From positions 7,586,501-7,650,500 of the forward strand of contig CM034388.1 in the NCBI GenBank assembly GCA_019925095.2: a stretch of 64,000 bases of DNA, in the 5' to 3' direction. This stretch comes from Dendrolimus kikuchii. Lineage: Eukaryota > Arthropoda > Insecta > Lepidoptera > Lasiocampidae. A program made the translations under genes and the position numbers. Below are positions 17,498-30,582 of the stretch, in pieces. The notes under the pieces are model-generated. The model had not been told where the DNA came from. It ran no database searches and saw only the letters and a list, made by a program, of their open reading frames with translations. How positions within the stretch are numbered: the first letter of the stretch is position 1; each line of letters opens with the position of its first letter.

Positions 17498-18290
17498 GTT
17501 TATTAATGCTGGTACTTGATTTTTTTATTTAAATATCAGCTAATGTCGATAGTAGCGAAAGTTGAGTATCCTTGAATAAGTATTCAAAAGTATCCAGAGC
17601 AGAGTATAAAGCGAAGCTCATAAGCGCGATTATATTGGCGATTAGCCGCATGGGTAGCCACAATAACCTGTGGTTCAGAAACCAGTTTTATTCAATCATG
17701 TCCATTGAACTATATCACTTCGACCCCAAGAAGGTTAAATATTAAAATAAAACCACATTGAAAGGATATTATACCTTTTATTTTAAATATTGTGCATAAT
17801 TTCTGATAAGAATACAAAAAATAAATGATAACATAGTTACGGCCGAAGTCAAACATGGCGGCTAAACACTTAAAAGTTTAAAGTAAAAAGCCATTGATGA
17901 AGAATACCTACTAATAATGATAATCGCTCAGTAAAACATGTAACTCTGGAAAAGCCCCTCGAATCAACATTTCGAGGGCGCCATTCTTCTATTGCGGTGA
18001 TATAAAAATACCACTAGAATTGCAACCGACATTTTTTCAACCATAAAGAAACATAAGCTGATATTAGACAGCTTATTTCAGTCTTTCAATTTATGAATCA
18101 ACTAAAGTGATCCCCGTAAACAATCATTCAATGTCATTAAATCCAATCGCGTTCTTTCAGTTGTTTCGACCGCATTGATTCAATTTGGTCGACCAGTCTA
18201 ATATCAGCATTATTAATACATTCAATTATTTGACCTAAAAATGTTGTAATAGTAATACTTCAAAAATCAAAAAAATAATTATCTCTAGTT
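17498..18290. other. Intergenic, nothing recognised
   Basis: No coding or repeat signal that I can support. Confidence 0.4.
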
Positions 18291-18294
18291 TTGT

Positions 18295-18472
18295 CTATGG
18301 TACGTTTTTAGTAGAAATTTGAAGCTAAATGAACGGTTAGTAAGATATAGGCTATCAGTCTGCAATAAATAAACGTACCATAGTCATGATTCAGAGAGCG
18401 TTAGAATAAGCTTGAACACTTCTTCATGGTTCTTAAAGAAGCGTTCAAACTTACTCTAACTCTCTATGATTA
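18295..18472. repeat. Nested inverted repeats / hairpin
   Basis: CTATGGTACGTTT (18295-18307) is inverted at 18371-18383. Immediately right, 18388-18472 forms a 33-bp imperfect stem with an 11-nt loop around 18430. Mismatches in the second stem become G:U pairs if the minus strand is transcribed. It may be a MITE remnant or a small hairpin RNA locus. Confidence 0.5.
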
Positions 18473-18690
18473 GGAACATACGAGTTTTGGAGCTTGTCAG
18501 AGTTTTATCAGGCCAATTATCATTTTTAGTGTTCTATGATAGTATGCACCAAAATTAATGAACTTCCTAAATTAGCATCAAAAAGCTGCGCAAATGCTAA
18601 TTTAGTATGAAACTGTCTATTGGTTGCCATCTTAAAGCAGTTGTACATTATAATTTGAATTTTATTTGAAATGTACCTATATAATACTTA

Positions 18691-18967
18691 TAGGCCTTAT
18701 TTATAATAATCTCGTTAAGAAACGATTAGCCATCTCTTAAGTAAGAGAATCAGAAACAGACCCTAATCAATGAATATCTTTTTTTTTCACTTATAAACGT
18801 ATATTACCTGTTATTTACCTAAGAGGAGTACAAATAAACGAAATTTGAATGATTAACGTAGGTTGTACCCAAAATATTCAACTAAAGAGGAGTTTATGGG
18901 TAAGATTTTCACTTATCAGTTGCTGAGCAGTTTCTTTAAATTTAAGAAACGATTATAAACAAGGCCT
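18691..18967. mobile_element. MITE with AGGCCTTATTTATAA-type termini
   Basis: TAGGCCTTATTTATAAT at the left end and ATTATAAACAAGGCCT at the right end are inverted copies. The interior also repeats CTTAAGAAACGATTA-like words in inverted order. No coding capacity. Confidence 0.6.
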
Positions 18968-19016
18968 TTAGTTAATATTTATCAAATAACTGCAATCGAA
19001 TCGAAATCGATCTTTC

Positions 19017-19132
19017 TAGGGATGTTCAATACATATTATCGCGGTATCGAAAAATTCGCTATTGGATGCATCGAAAGTATTGATTCGTCATATTCAAAAA
19101 TAAGCGATCTAATTTCCAAGTGAACATCTCTA
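19017..19132. mobile_element. 116-bp hAT-like MITE with perfect 8-bp target duplication
   Basis: Terminal repeats TAGGGATGTTCA and TGAACATCTCTA (one mismatch) bound the element. Both flanks are gatctttc (19009-19016 and 19133-19140), a perfect 8-bp duplication as hAT transposases make. No coding capacity. Confidence 0.8.
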
Positions 19133-19605
19133 GATCTTTCAATACTCGTTTGTTTTAGCCCGGATTTATATGTGTAAGATTTTTAATAATACGAATCTCG
19201 GCTGTGATAATACGTGTGTCGTATTAATAATCGTAGTGTGGCTCAGCCTTAGGCACATACGCGCCCAAGTTGTAATACATGGCCAAGCTTAGAATAAATC
19301 GATATGACTATTTTGTACTTTTTTGCTTAGACATAAATGACATTATATTCAGAAGATTTATATTTAAATAGTTTTGTTTTAAAATAATACATTTTTGATT
19401 CACCTATAACAAACATGACTTAATTCTCACATTTTCCCCGAAATCTGCATAATATTTCCGAGAACTCCATACGAAAGATTCTGGGAATAACGTTGCAGTG
19501 AATTCATTAATGCCAATTTTCTGTACTTTACTATCCATTAAATTGCCTTATTACTGATTAAAATTTGACATAACCTCCACATACAAGTAACATATCTTTT
19601 TACTA

Positions 19606-20280
19606 TAGCTTGACCGCAACCGCTGTACCGCGCCCTAGGAACGCGCGGCGAGGCGGGGGACGGCTAAGAAAGAGCACGAGTTCACACGATATAATTTTTT
19701 TTTTAATTTTCGGAATACCAATTATTATTATTTATCATTTTTAAGGTACGACCGGTAAAAACTAAAATTATAAAAATTACCTATTTGAACATTTTTGGCT
19801 TTACACGCCAGTCGTACGTATTAAATTGGAAAGGGAATTAATTAAATAAGTATACCTAAATAGTTCATTTAATTACCTAATTTCTTTCATAGTATATGCG
19901 AAATCTGTGCACGACGAGAGACAAATAACAGTAATAGTGTAGTTCTTCCTCTTTCTTTATTTCTTTTATTCCTAATCAATCAGTGCAAAAGTGAAAATCA
20001 GTGACGAAATAATTAGAGACTGATAAGGTAAAGATCTGTTTATGTAAATAATATTTTGGGTGCTAGATTCTAGGAAGTAAGATCTATTCACATCACGAGA
20101 TAACGCACGACCCATCTTGGAATATTTATTTCGTGTACATCCGATAGACACAGTCCGGTGCAAGCAACACCGTACCGCCGTAAGCGTTGGCGGCCGACTG
20201 ACAAAATGGAACGGCCGGTACTCTCCCCCGTCTCGCCGCGCACATACCTAAGGCGCGGTACAGCGGTTGCGGTCAAGCTA
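19606..20280. mobile_element. 675-bp DNA transposon with long GC-rich TIRs
   Basis: TAGCTTGACCGCAACCGCTG at the left end is inverted at the right end (about 20261-20280), and the inverted match extends roughly 50-60 bp with some changes. TA flanks both ends (19604-19605, 20281-20282), as for TA-targeting families. No transposase frame inside, so non-autonomous; the superfamily is not assigned. Its GC-rich arms contrast with the AT-rich interior and neighbourhood. Confidence 0.7.
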
Positions 20281-20519
20281 TAACAGTAAGACAATTGAAT
20301 GTATATAGAACTGGCATAAGTTATGTCTGTGATTATATCAATAATAGGAGTATCAAGAACGTATTGGAATTATGAAATATGCATAAAATTATTATTTTTA
20401 ATCACTATTTAAAGATTTAATGTTCATTGATGGTTTCAAATGTATATTGTGACATATTTAGACTACGGCCCCAAACTATAGCAAAGTAAAAAACATAGCA
20501 TGCATCCATTGTCATTGTA

Positions 20520-20694
20520 AAAATAAAGGAACGCGCAACGCGGCGTTGCCAGCACTAGCTAGCTGCCTTGGATTTTCTTACAATTGTACCAAGTTGATAC
20601 TTTCTTAAAATTATCTTTTAACGGCTTTCAGCGTGTATTACGTTTTAAAACATGTCTATTTATTGAAGCGTGATTTCAAGTGAAGCGGTAAAAG
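20520..20694 (+). promoter_or_regulatory. CpG-containing patch ending at a strong donor-like site
   Basis: Richer in CpG than its surroundings (GGAACGCGCAACGCGGCG) and ending AAAG|GTAAGT at 20694. This is what a noncoding first exon would look like, but no downstream coding exon of a plus-strand gene is visible in this window. Confidence 0.25.
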
Positions 20695-21964
20695 GTAAGT
20701 CACACAAACGTGAGAACATTGCAGTTCCTACAACGGGCGTAACGTCGCTAAAGTGACTGACGTAACGCTGCGAGGGTAAGGAAACCCAAACACTAAAACT
20801 TAATAACTATCAAAGTATTCGAGTTTACGTGAGCTGCGTATTATCTTCGCAACGTTACGCCAGTTATACCATTGATCAATGTACTTAATTTTCCTACTAT
20901 TAGACTTTAGCTTTTCTATGACAAAATCGATACTTCAAATATCCAAAGAGATCACGTTTAATCTTCCTCGAACACTAATTCGGCACAATCTAAGAAAATC
21001 CAAGCGAAACAAAAATATGAAAATAAAAAATGGGTACCTTATTACAAACTTTATACAATAAATAATAATAGTTAATATTTTAATAATAATATATTTTAAT
21101 TCACATTTTTTTTTCTTGACAAAAATAATTGCCTCAACTTTTATCAAATTTTGGATTATTTACAAACTCGACATTTAAATAAATGTAATGAAATGTTTCT
21201 AATTTAAACACACCTTTATATTGCAATTAATTTTTACTTAACACGTGCTTTTCGAAATTAAAAATAAGAATTTATATTACACTTGAAATCACTTCTATTT
21301 TTATATGATACATTAACAGATAAAAGCAGAGTATGCCGGCGTAAGACGGAGGCAAAGATGGCGTAACGTCGAAACATGGACGACCCGACGTAACTAAACA
21401 AAGCCGGCCCACTACCGCTTGCTAAACATTGTAAACGTTAAAATTTCACTTGATAGTGTGTAGGAAATAATATATTCTAAAAAAAAATACATTGCAACTT
21501 TTGTTTAGAAGTCGAGTTGGTAAATAATTTTTAATTTTTACGTCGATTCGTTTTTTTATCACTATAAGACGGAAGCGGTATATAGACTAGAAACGTGATG
21601 GAAATATTTGTTCTATTACAGAGAGTCAACTGTTAATGATTATTTACATGATGAAAATGAACATAAAGACATAACACGATATCTCATGAATGTCCTAACT
21701 CTGACTGACTGGCAATGTACCGATTTTTAGACTTTAAATCGCTTGTTTGACTTAACAGAACAGTATTATCCCGAAAAGTACGTTTTCCGTAAAAATACAG
21801 GGTACTAAAAACTTAAAATGTCTCTGAATAGCTGTCGCATAATTTTAAGGTAAAAGAAATAACATTATAAATAGCATAGATAAGGATAACCGAATAATAA
21901 CAGAAAAACTAGCTTTTTGTGTTAATACCCTTTTTAGCAATTAATAATAATTGAATCACTGTAT
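20695..21964. other. Intergenic, repeated CGTAACG motifs
   Basis: Several ACGTAACG/CGTTACG words occur at 20740-20770, 20850-20865 and 21360-21395. Otherwise AT-rich with no gene seen. Confidence 0.35.
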
Positions 21965-22165
21965 AAAATAATAAATAAACCGACAGGCAGACACACCCAT
22001 TGTATATCCCCAAGCTAAGTGATGTAAGACTTGTTTTATGGGTAATGTACAACGGTTGAATCTGGGGTCTATCCCAGATATCCAGTCCGGAGTAGTTGCT
22101 TTATGAAATTTACCCTTCTGGCAATCGAGAACAGGAAAGTTGTGTTTCAGTAAAGTAGGCAATCT
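21965..22165 (-). repeat. tRNA-derived SINE, inverted copy
   Basis: CATTGTATATCCCCAAGC near 22000 is the reverse complement of the SINE tail seen at 13289-13310. The rest of the body matches weakly. Confidence 0.5.
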
Positions 22166-22189
22166 ATTGCTATATTAGACTACACTATA

Positions 22190-22640
22190 AAATGGGCGGT
22201 TCCGAGACGAATTGAAAGAATCCTAACCGAGTCTTTCTACTGAAAATCAAAATATTTGTCGATTGTTTTGTGTCAATTTATTCGTATCGACAGCTGGCCA
22301 GCGGACGCGACCAATCGTGATTCGTACTCTAATCGCAGCGATTTATCATGGTGTCCACAAATTCTAACACTCGAGTCAGAATCGAGACGACCGACGTCGA
22401 GTGAAGACAGTTGAGAGTCGTCGAGTTATTTGAACAATCGAATTAAATATCACGTCCTCACACATAGTTAGACAACACTAATATGGTAGAATTAAAAAAG
22501 TCCTGTGGATAAATACATAGTTTCTCTCTATAATAGTACATTTTCTTCCGTATTTTAAAAGCGACAAAAAATCAGCTAACTCGCCGTACCAAGCCATTTT
22601 GTTTACGTCGTACGCAGGCTACCTACGACACTAACAATTA
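22190..22640. promoter_or_regulatory. CpG-rich patch, possible promoter
   Basis: Dense CG words at 22285-22420 (GTCAGAATCGAGACGACC) and a further patch at 22580-22630. No coding frame. It could be the promoter of a gene lying outside the window or of a noncoding RNA. Confidence 0.2.
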
Positions 22641-23049
22641 CAAATAAACGATTTACGTAATACTTTACAATTGTTTTCCGAACTAAATTAAAGGAATTCT
22701 TTATTCAAAAAATTCAGTTACGAAATAGACAATGAACGGCGAATATTTGAACATGGAACCTTTAGTTAACAATAAACATTCAAGCGATTAGATGTAATGT
22801 AATATTGGAACAGATTATTTATTAATCATCGAATAACCTGATTTACCCAAAAAGTACGTAGGCAGCGTAGCCTTAATTGTATATGAACAAAATAGCTTGT
22901 ACGACAACGCAATATTTACGGCTCAATTTCTCTCATTCATAATAAATGTAATATCATAATAATCTTAAATACTAGATATGTACCGAAAAACAGCATACCA
23001 TTTCAAACTTGTATGAGTATTTTGAATTCTTTGTATTTAAAATATATTA
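22641..23049. other. Intergenic, nothing seen
   Basis: AT-rich, no supported feature. Confidence 0.4.
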
Positions 23050-23118
23050 CATACAAACATAACTTCACGCCAGTTCCCTTGCGGGGTAGGCACGAACAAC
23101 AGAGCGCCATTTAGGCTC
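23050..23118 (-). repeat. RTE-like LINE 3' end, short copy
   Basis: Matches the 3' tip of the RTE-like family: the reverse complement encodes the protein end YPARELA, followed by a TATG-type tail. Cut off on the right by an (AT)n tract at 23119-23140. Confidence 0.6.
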
Positions 23119-23140
23119 ATATATATATATATATATATAT
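23119..23140. repeat. (AT)11 microsatellite
   Basis: Perfect AT dinucleotide run adjoining a LINE fragment. Confidence 0.9.
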
Positions 23141-23922
23141 TCCCTTTAGATTAGCTACAGAAGGCTATACGAATTAAAGATTTGTTGTAAGAGTCATAAG
23201 TATTGCGCGAAATATATGCCTCAATAGATAAGTATAGTCAACAAGGTAACGTTGCCATCTTTTTAAGCAACCTCTAGATCACCGAGAGCTGATGCACCAA
23301 GCCAAAAAGGCACCAGGCTACCAAGTCAAGTTTTCTACTGGGTCTTAAAGAAACTATGGGTATAATGCCAAATAATGTAATATTTAATGCAGAATCTTAA
23401 CTTAGGGAGTTTCGTCAAAAGTTTAAAAATTATTCTATTCGTTACATTAAAAGATATCTTCTTCGATGTTATAATGTTTTGGTGGTCTTGAAATTGTTGT
23501 ATTTCTTTGGTCCGAAGCCTACTTTAATATTATAAAGTAAATATTCTACTTGTTGGTAGGCTACTGTCTCGATTTCTTAAAATGCTGCGATATTAGGAGA
23601 TATATGCTTTAACGTGGACTCATGTATGTGTATCATGCAAGGTCTACGAGAATCTTTATGAAAATATTGATATATATTAGAGCACTTCTCTCAAAATCAC
23701 CATAAACATTAATTTATGCGACACGATGTTATTATTAAACGCACAAAAATGTTTCCCTGTAAACTGACGAACTCTAGTGTGAGCAACTTCCAGTCAATAT
23801 GGAGAGGACATATTAGTGGTTTTTTCAAATGTAAAACCCGAAAAAGGTAGATAGATATAGAGGGTCGAGTATCACCTCAGTAGTGGCATCTTTTGGGTCG
23901 GCGCATCGTTGGTGAAATGGTA

Positions 23923-24076
23923 CATACATACATAACTTCACGCCAGTTCCCTTGCGGGGTAGGCACGAACAACAGAGCGCCATTCAGGCTTATTCTTACA
24001 CACCTAACTTGCTTTTTTGACATTCATAGCTCTTGTCATTTACGCTCGTCTGTTCTTAAGGCTCCTGACATCACCT
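23923..24076 (-). repeat. RTE-like LINE 3' end
   Basis: On the minus strand it carries the protein C-terminus ending YPARELA and a (TATG)n tail at 23923-23935. The match to the 48935-49320 copy extends to about 24076. Confidence 0.65.
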
Positions 24077-25987
24077 GATGATACGATTTTATTATGCACC
24101 GCGTGAAAAGTAAAAGAATTCGTTTTGATTTCTTTAGAAAATATCTAATTTTGACAGTATAAGTTGTAAACGTTTGAATTTAATATGTCAATATGAATTA
24201 TGACAATTATACCCTTTCCAAGCATTTATTTTATTTCTGACAGCTCAATGACGGATCAATTCGTAATGTCCTAATGCGTTACCTACCGATTACCGATTTG
24301 TTATAAAAATAATACAACTTAACAAATTTTGGGCCTTTATATTTTGATTTCATTTAATTGATAATGTAAACATAAGTACGTTATTTTCCAAAAGAGGCCA
24401 GATTTGAACACATGTTAGAAACGATTAAATGTTAAAATTCAAACTTAAACACACGCCAATATTTTGATATTCTTGATTTATTGCAATAACTTGAAAATGA
24501 ATATATATAATAAATAAATAAAGTATTATTATCATGCTACTATTTTATCATTTAACCAAAGTATCAAATAATCATAATTATACATGATATCATTAATAAT
24601 GAAGTAAAATTTTAAAACAAAATCAAAATTACCCATACAAGTTCAAAAACGAGACCATTTTAAGGTATTTTTCACCATTTCATTTATCAATACATACACA
24701 TAATTATTATTATTAATAATATTTTTTATTAATAATTAAAACTATTAACTAAGCAGCGCTGAGACTAGAAATTTAATGGCATCTACCAACTTCTCATAAT
24801 ATATATTTTTTTACAATTTCTGTCTGTTTTGTTGTTTATATAATAAAAACATGTTTTTTTTATTGGAACGTATATTTCTGTATATAAAAAGAAACAAAAA
24901 TTTACGCAATTATATTGATTTTTTTTATTTATATTTTATGTAATATATTTCACAGCGACGTGTTTAATTATTAATTAACCTTACATTTCAAGCATGAATA
25001 ATAGACTAATTTGAAAAGCATTTACCTACGTATATGAAAGCTAAGACTGGATATGTTTCATTGAACTATAGTATTTACGTGCAAACTAGCCCAACTTTGT
25101 AGGTACCCGCTTGCTAGTTCAGCAAAGTGCTTTGAACTAAATAACAGCAATGTATAATTAGAATTCGTTGAAACACTTGAAATAATTTTAATATCGAAAA
25201 ATGTAAACTGTACATTATTGCATAGATGTTTAAAGTCACGCGGTCAAGGCCATACCAACGCCTTAATCTTTAGCATATCATCTAAGCATATATATCTAAG
25301 ATACTAAGAAAACATTAGTAATAAATATTTTGAAATTTTGCACAAAACGAACATTATAAGATAAATAATCGTTAACATCTTCCCTGTGTAAAGAACAAAA
25401 GTAGTAAAATTCTAGCTCTACCTGGACCTGTCAACTGATCATATGATAAAAGCATGTGATATAATGTTATCTTATAATAATTATAATATATTTTAATCAC
25501 ATGATAAATTGATTATATGATACTTTAATCATATGATAAAATATACATGTAAATTACTTAATCATAATATCTTAAAACCATATAAACAACAAAACAGCAA
25601 GATAATAACTCAAGCTTACAGCAGCACTTCACTACTAGAGAATTCGCCGAATCCAAAGTCAACGTGCAGACACCGAGTTACATTTTATTATATCATTTAT
25701 ATATTACATTATTACTGTGATATTTTGTTTTGAACGTTTATTTATCATTTATGTCTAGAGTATAAAATGTAAAAATAAGTTTTCTTTGCTTAAATCGGAT
25801 ATAGTCTACGCCAAACTTAAAGGCTATACAAGAAAGCTGCATAGGAAACTTTTTAAATAAAAAGACGACTATTGCGTAATCATCGACTACAAAGAGCAAC
25901 CATAGTGTATAGACTTATAGATTAGGCATTAAAAGGATTAAGAGTACGTGTTTCATTTGATGATTCATGATTTATTTTGATGGTATA
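24077..25987. other. Very AT-rich intergenic
   Basis: Only AT-rich low-complexity sequence. A cluster of ATATGATA words lies at 25440-25545 (for example CATATGATAAA) and gives short palindromes. No gene seen. Confidence 0.4.
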
Positions 25988-26210
25988 TCCTACTAATATT
26001 ATAAACGCGAAAGTTTTTATGTGTGGATGTATGTTTGTTACTCTTTCACGCAAAAAGTACTAAATGGATTTTGCAGAAACTTTACAATAATATAGCTTAC
26101 ACATCAGGTTTGTACAGGCTAATTATAAAGATATATTGAGAATTATCCAAAATATAACGATTTTCCATCAACACGCGGATGAAACCGCGCAGCGCAGCTG
26201 TTGTATATAT
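25988..26210 (+). repeat. Lepidopteran Lep1/Helitron-like interspersed repeat
   Basis: Begins CTACTAATATTATAAACGCG and proceeds through TGTTACTCTTTCACGCAAAA to GATGAAACCGCGCAGCGCAG. This layout is very common in moth and butterfly genomes. A diverged relative lies at 36122-36335. Family assignment is from memory. Confidence 0.5.
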
Positions 26211-26225
26211 TTTTTTATGTCTAGC

Positions 26226-26229
<4 letters not shown>

Positions 26230-26309
<80 letters not shown>
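26230..26309. repeat. (TA)40 microsatellite
   Basis: Uninterrupted TA repeat of about 80 bp directly after the Lep1-like repeat. Length may vary with assembly and allele. Confidence 0.95.
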
Positions 26310-26312
<3 letters not shown>

Positions 26313-29300
26313 CGATGACTAAATTGAGAATGTTGAATAATTGCCGAATTGTTTTTTAAAATTACAAACCCAAAATAAAGAGGATATTTAAACATGTCTG
26401 AGTTCAAAAATATAATAAAGATACCATTTATAAACAATGTAGAATAAGCGTTCAAAACAAACATATCACAAGTTCCCTTTTAAAATTAAAAACGCCTTTT
26501 CTTATTATTTTTTTTCTTCAAAATACACAAATAGCACATTTTATATATTTTCATTTTTAAATTTAATTAATTTTATTATAATAAATATTAATTAAATTGT
26601 ACAACATCATCATTTTAACAGCAGTCAGGGAGCTTTCGACAAGTTTAAGTTTAATCTTGGAAACGGTCGCTTAAAAAGTTTGAGATCCACTCAATCGAGT
26701 CTTACTTACAAAAATGTTATAAGAATGTCGAATCTAAAAAATGTTGACCTTATTAAAAAAATGTTAACCAACTACATTTTTATTTGTAACACCAGCTTTG
26801 TTCACGTCTGTTTAATAAGTAGTATGTATAATACATATTATCACACCTGCTTCTCTATAGGGATAGGCAGAATGTATAGATTTTTCGCTTCGTCTACTGA
26901 AATTAGCCGCTGTTCATATATGTATAATGATGTCAAAATGCCTTTTATGCGGCCCACGTAATAACCCCTTAGTCAGTAGCGCATGTCTGTACGATAGACA
27001 GTTTTTTATAGAAAACCAGACCACCAAACAAAACTGAAAGGGCCATTAAATTTGACAAGATTTGTAACTCATTTTATAAAGAAAATTTGTCTAATACAAT
27101 GCATTCTCTTACTATCGATTATGGGCGATAGTATTTTGTGAGTTTATTTCTGGAAATATTTACTATTACGTCACGTTCGAAACACCGCTCGAAAGATACT
27201 TATATCATTTTCGTAATAAGACCCGAAAAAACTTGAAATACAATTATTCGAAATTCCTTAGATATATTTAAATCTAAAATATTGCTTAGTTCCAATATTT
27301 TTGTGACCGTTCCACCTTACTTTATACACAATTTCAACAATTCTTTTAACTCCGTACAGTCTCACAAAAAATATTTTTATATTTTATAAATACTCTTCTT
27401 CTACTTCTTTTCTTAAGAAATGTAGGTTAATTATAAGTCTAGTCCTTGTTTTGGAGAAAGAAACTGATTTTATCAAGTGTTTTGGTTAGTAGCCCATTCA
27501 CACCTCTGATATATTCACATAGCCTTTTTTAATAAAATAGTTAATGTTCAGTACTTGATATATGCACAACAACAGTTTACAAACCACTACTGAAATGCAT
27601 TAACATACAAGCAGTATCGTATATGGAAAATATTAAATAAAAACTTTTGTTAGATTTATAAAATAAAGAAGTCGATGTTTTAAGACAAACGTTTTTTAAA
27701 ACAAAAATGTCAATTAGGAATTAATTTATTCGACTTAAATTCATTCAAACTTTAATCATACATCATATTCTAAAAAGTAAGTAAAGTAAGCACACCTTCT
27801 TAGTAAAATAAGTAAGCGCATCTATTTATTTTTTTGTCTACCATGTTTTTCTAATAATCTCTAGTTTAAAATAGAGAACTATTCAAAATCAATAAATAAT
27901 CACACAATAAAATCCGTTTCAATCATAGCAGACGTTTGAGCACAAAGTAGACAGTCTGTCAAAGAAATCTTAAGAAATCCACAGATTTCAAATAATAGTA
28001 AGTAAATCGATGATACAATAAATTAATTTCGAATTACACATGATTTGATAGATTATTGTATAGACTTGTTGAATAGTAAATCTACCGCGCGTCTATAGCA
28101 TGATCTTTTTCTCTGGCCTTTTTTTCTTTCCTTTCCTTGATATTTGAGGTCATCACAACATACCTTGATACCTTCCTTCTTCCATTTTTTGTATTATGTG
28201 ATCTGTTATATCTAACTGACAGAACGACCTATCAAACCGAACATACAAATTAGAGGCCATAAAACTAATTATGGAAAAAGAATACTAGATAAGACAGTCG
28301 CCCAACAAAAAACGTACCTGTTACCAACTCCAAAATACTAAATGACTAGATGGCGATTCAGAAATTCTATACTCACCTTTTTGATGTTTTGATATTTAAA
28401 ACATTTTAGACCAAATCAGTTAAAACTTCGAAGATACTTAAAAAAAATAATTTCTTATGATTGATGATGATGATTTTTAAAATACGAGAGAAAAATACTC
28501 CGTGGCATCAGAACTTTCAGAATTATATTTTTTAATGGGCGATTATCATTGTTAAAATATGTCACATCATGTCACCTACGTCGATACTATGCTAATCTTT
28601 TGCCTATCAAGTTTCGGTCACGAGTGTGACTTAAAAAGACCCCCTATGGAATAATAGCAGATTTAATGTTATGTAGATGATTTATTAATAAGATAATTCT
28701 ATAGTATCTTACTTTTATAATGCGAAAGAGTTTGTCAATATTTTATTAAAATATCAATCTCCTTTAGAGTCACTTTAAGAACACAATTGAAAAATAAAAT
28801 GATTATCGTAATCGACTATAATTAATATTTGTACAATAATAATTTAGAGAGCTTAAACATAACTAAATACAAAAAAAAGTTTTAAGCACCATTAGGATAA
28901 AAGTAAAATTACTTAACATCACATTTTTTAACTTGTTTCGTCAGCTTCGCTTGAAAATGACGGTGAATTTATTTTTGTATTCAATATATGCTTAATTATT
29001 ATATCCAACTAGATTCAATCTAGAGACCTGTCGAGACAGTTTAATCGATTTAATATTAAAATGATATCAGGAAAAAAATAGGCTGTAAACGTGAATATAA
29101 ACGTGATAATAAGTGACTATTGTCGTCCATAGCAGTCTGCAATACCAAGAAAGCTGATGCGTTGGCTACAACGTCGAGGCTTGAGAAATCCAATTATGCT
29201 TTTTTTAGAACACCAAGATATAACAAACGATAGGGGCTTTAACAGATGTGATCATGCAACGCTAGTTATCGGTTCGACTAAATGACAAGGGTGGACACAA

Positions 29301-30520
29301 GCTACGATGTCATTCGACAACAAGTATGACACCCAAATATTTATTCGATTTGTGTAAATCAGCCTTTCTAGAATAAAGTAATAATATATAAAGAATATCT
29401 TACGAGTGATAACAGCCCGGAAGCAAAGGATTTCATAGTTTTAGTGTCTAATCACAAGTAAACAAGAATATTACATCTTGAAAAGAAGCCTCGGCCAAGT
29501 TATAGGACTTTCACTGACGCCACTCAAGGGAGTTCTTGTGGCAGTTCGAAAAATCTACTCAATATATACAGTATTTGTATTTATAAATTTTCTGTCACAA
29601 ACAATACTCTTGCTTAAAATCAATCAATATCCTACAATAATTATTAATTTTAAACAAAAACATTTTTATAATACATACATTTGCACTCCTAAATATCACT
29701 TTTCAAATTCATACTAAAACAGCGCTGTGAATACTCGCAATATATTCTCTCATTTCAAAGAAATTTTCAGCAAATGTAAACAACTTTTTTTATATAATCA
29801 TTAATCACAAACTCACAATGAATTCCAGGCTTAAACCGGAAATATATTGAATACTGAAAGGGAGGCCCAAAAAAGAAATTGCTGTGCCGTGAACATCATG
29901 TCAGAAGAGAGAGAAGACAACAGATGTGCCTACAAACTAAGTAGAATTTAGGATTTTATTGAGCTCTAGTTATTGCTAATATTCTTTATCAATATTTTCA
30001 TTGTTAATATAATTCGATTAGCGGATCTTAGTTTAGCATAGACTTTTATTAAAAATCATATCATACTTTTATAGCATTTAGAGTATATTATCAGTCGTTC
30101 ATTCAGTAGGCTAACATTGCAGTCAAAATTATTAAAAAAGATTGTTTACATTTTAAAAAACTTCGATTGAAATAGAGTATAACATTAGTCATATCAATTT
30201 TAATTCATGTCCGTTATGGAATAAACAGATATCCCAGTATTGTTACGATAAAGTCATATGTAGAGAGCTAATACATCTTCATGATTCTGATTATATTTTT
30301 GTAATATTCATTGTGTCAAAAAGGCTCCTTTGCTGTGTTGTCACATATAGTTAGTTCCTGAAAACGAAATTACTATTGATGAACAAATAATTGCTTTTGT
30401 CGATGTTTTATGGTTCAGGCTATACACGCCATTCATTTCATTCATTCGCTTCTTCCTGTTCTGTACTCACAATTTCCCTCTCCTTCCGTACCGAAAAGAG
30501 GTATTATAAAACTCGCCCGT
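26310..30520. other. Intergenic, no gene supported
   Basis: About 4 kb of AT-rich sequence. Short frames are present but none shows splice-compatible, conserved-looking protein. A tetranucleotide-like stretch (AAGTAAGTAAAG) occurs near 27776. Confidence 0.4.
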
Positions 30521-30582
30521 TACGCACTACTCAAAATCTTTAAATAAGAGCTCCAAATCAATTCACCACGCCGCGACGTGAG
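30505..30582 (+). promoter_or_regulatory. TATA-like box followed by a donor-like site
   Basis: TATTATAAAAC near 30503 lies about 75 bp before GAC|GTGAGTAA at 30579. Together they resemble a core promoter plus a short noncoding first exon on the plus strand. No downstream plus-strand coding exon is visible, so this is weak. Confidence 0.2.

Noticed and set aside
23700..24100. CRISPR-like or tandem array suspected from repeated ACATACAT
   Set aside because: These are short microsatellite tails of LINE copies, not spaced repeats; CRISPR is not expected in an insect genome.
26168..26464. Minus-strand frame with alternating Ile-Tyr
   Set aside because: Translation of the (TA)40 microsatellite, not a gene.
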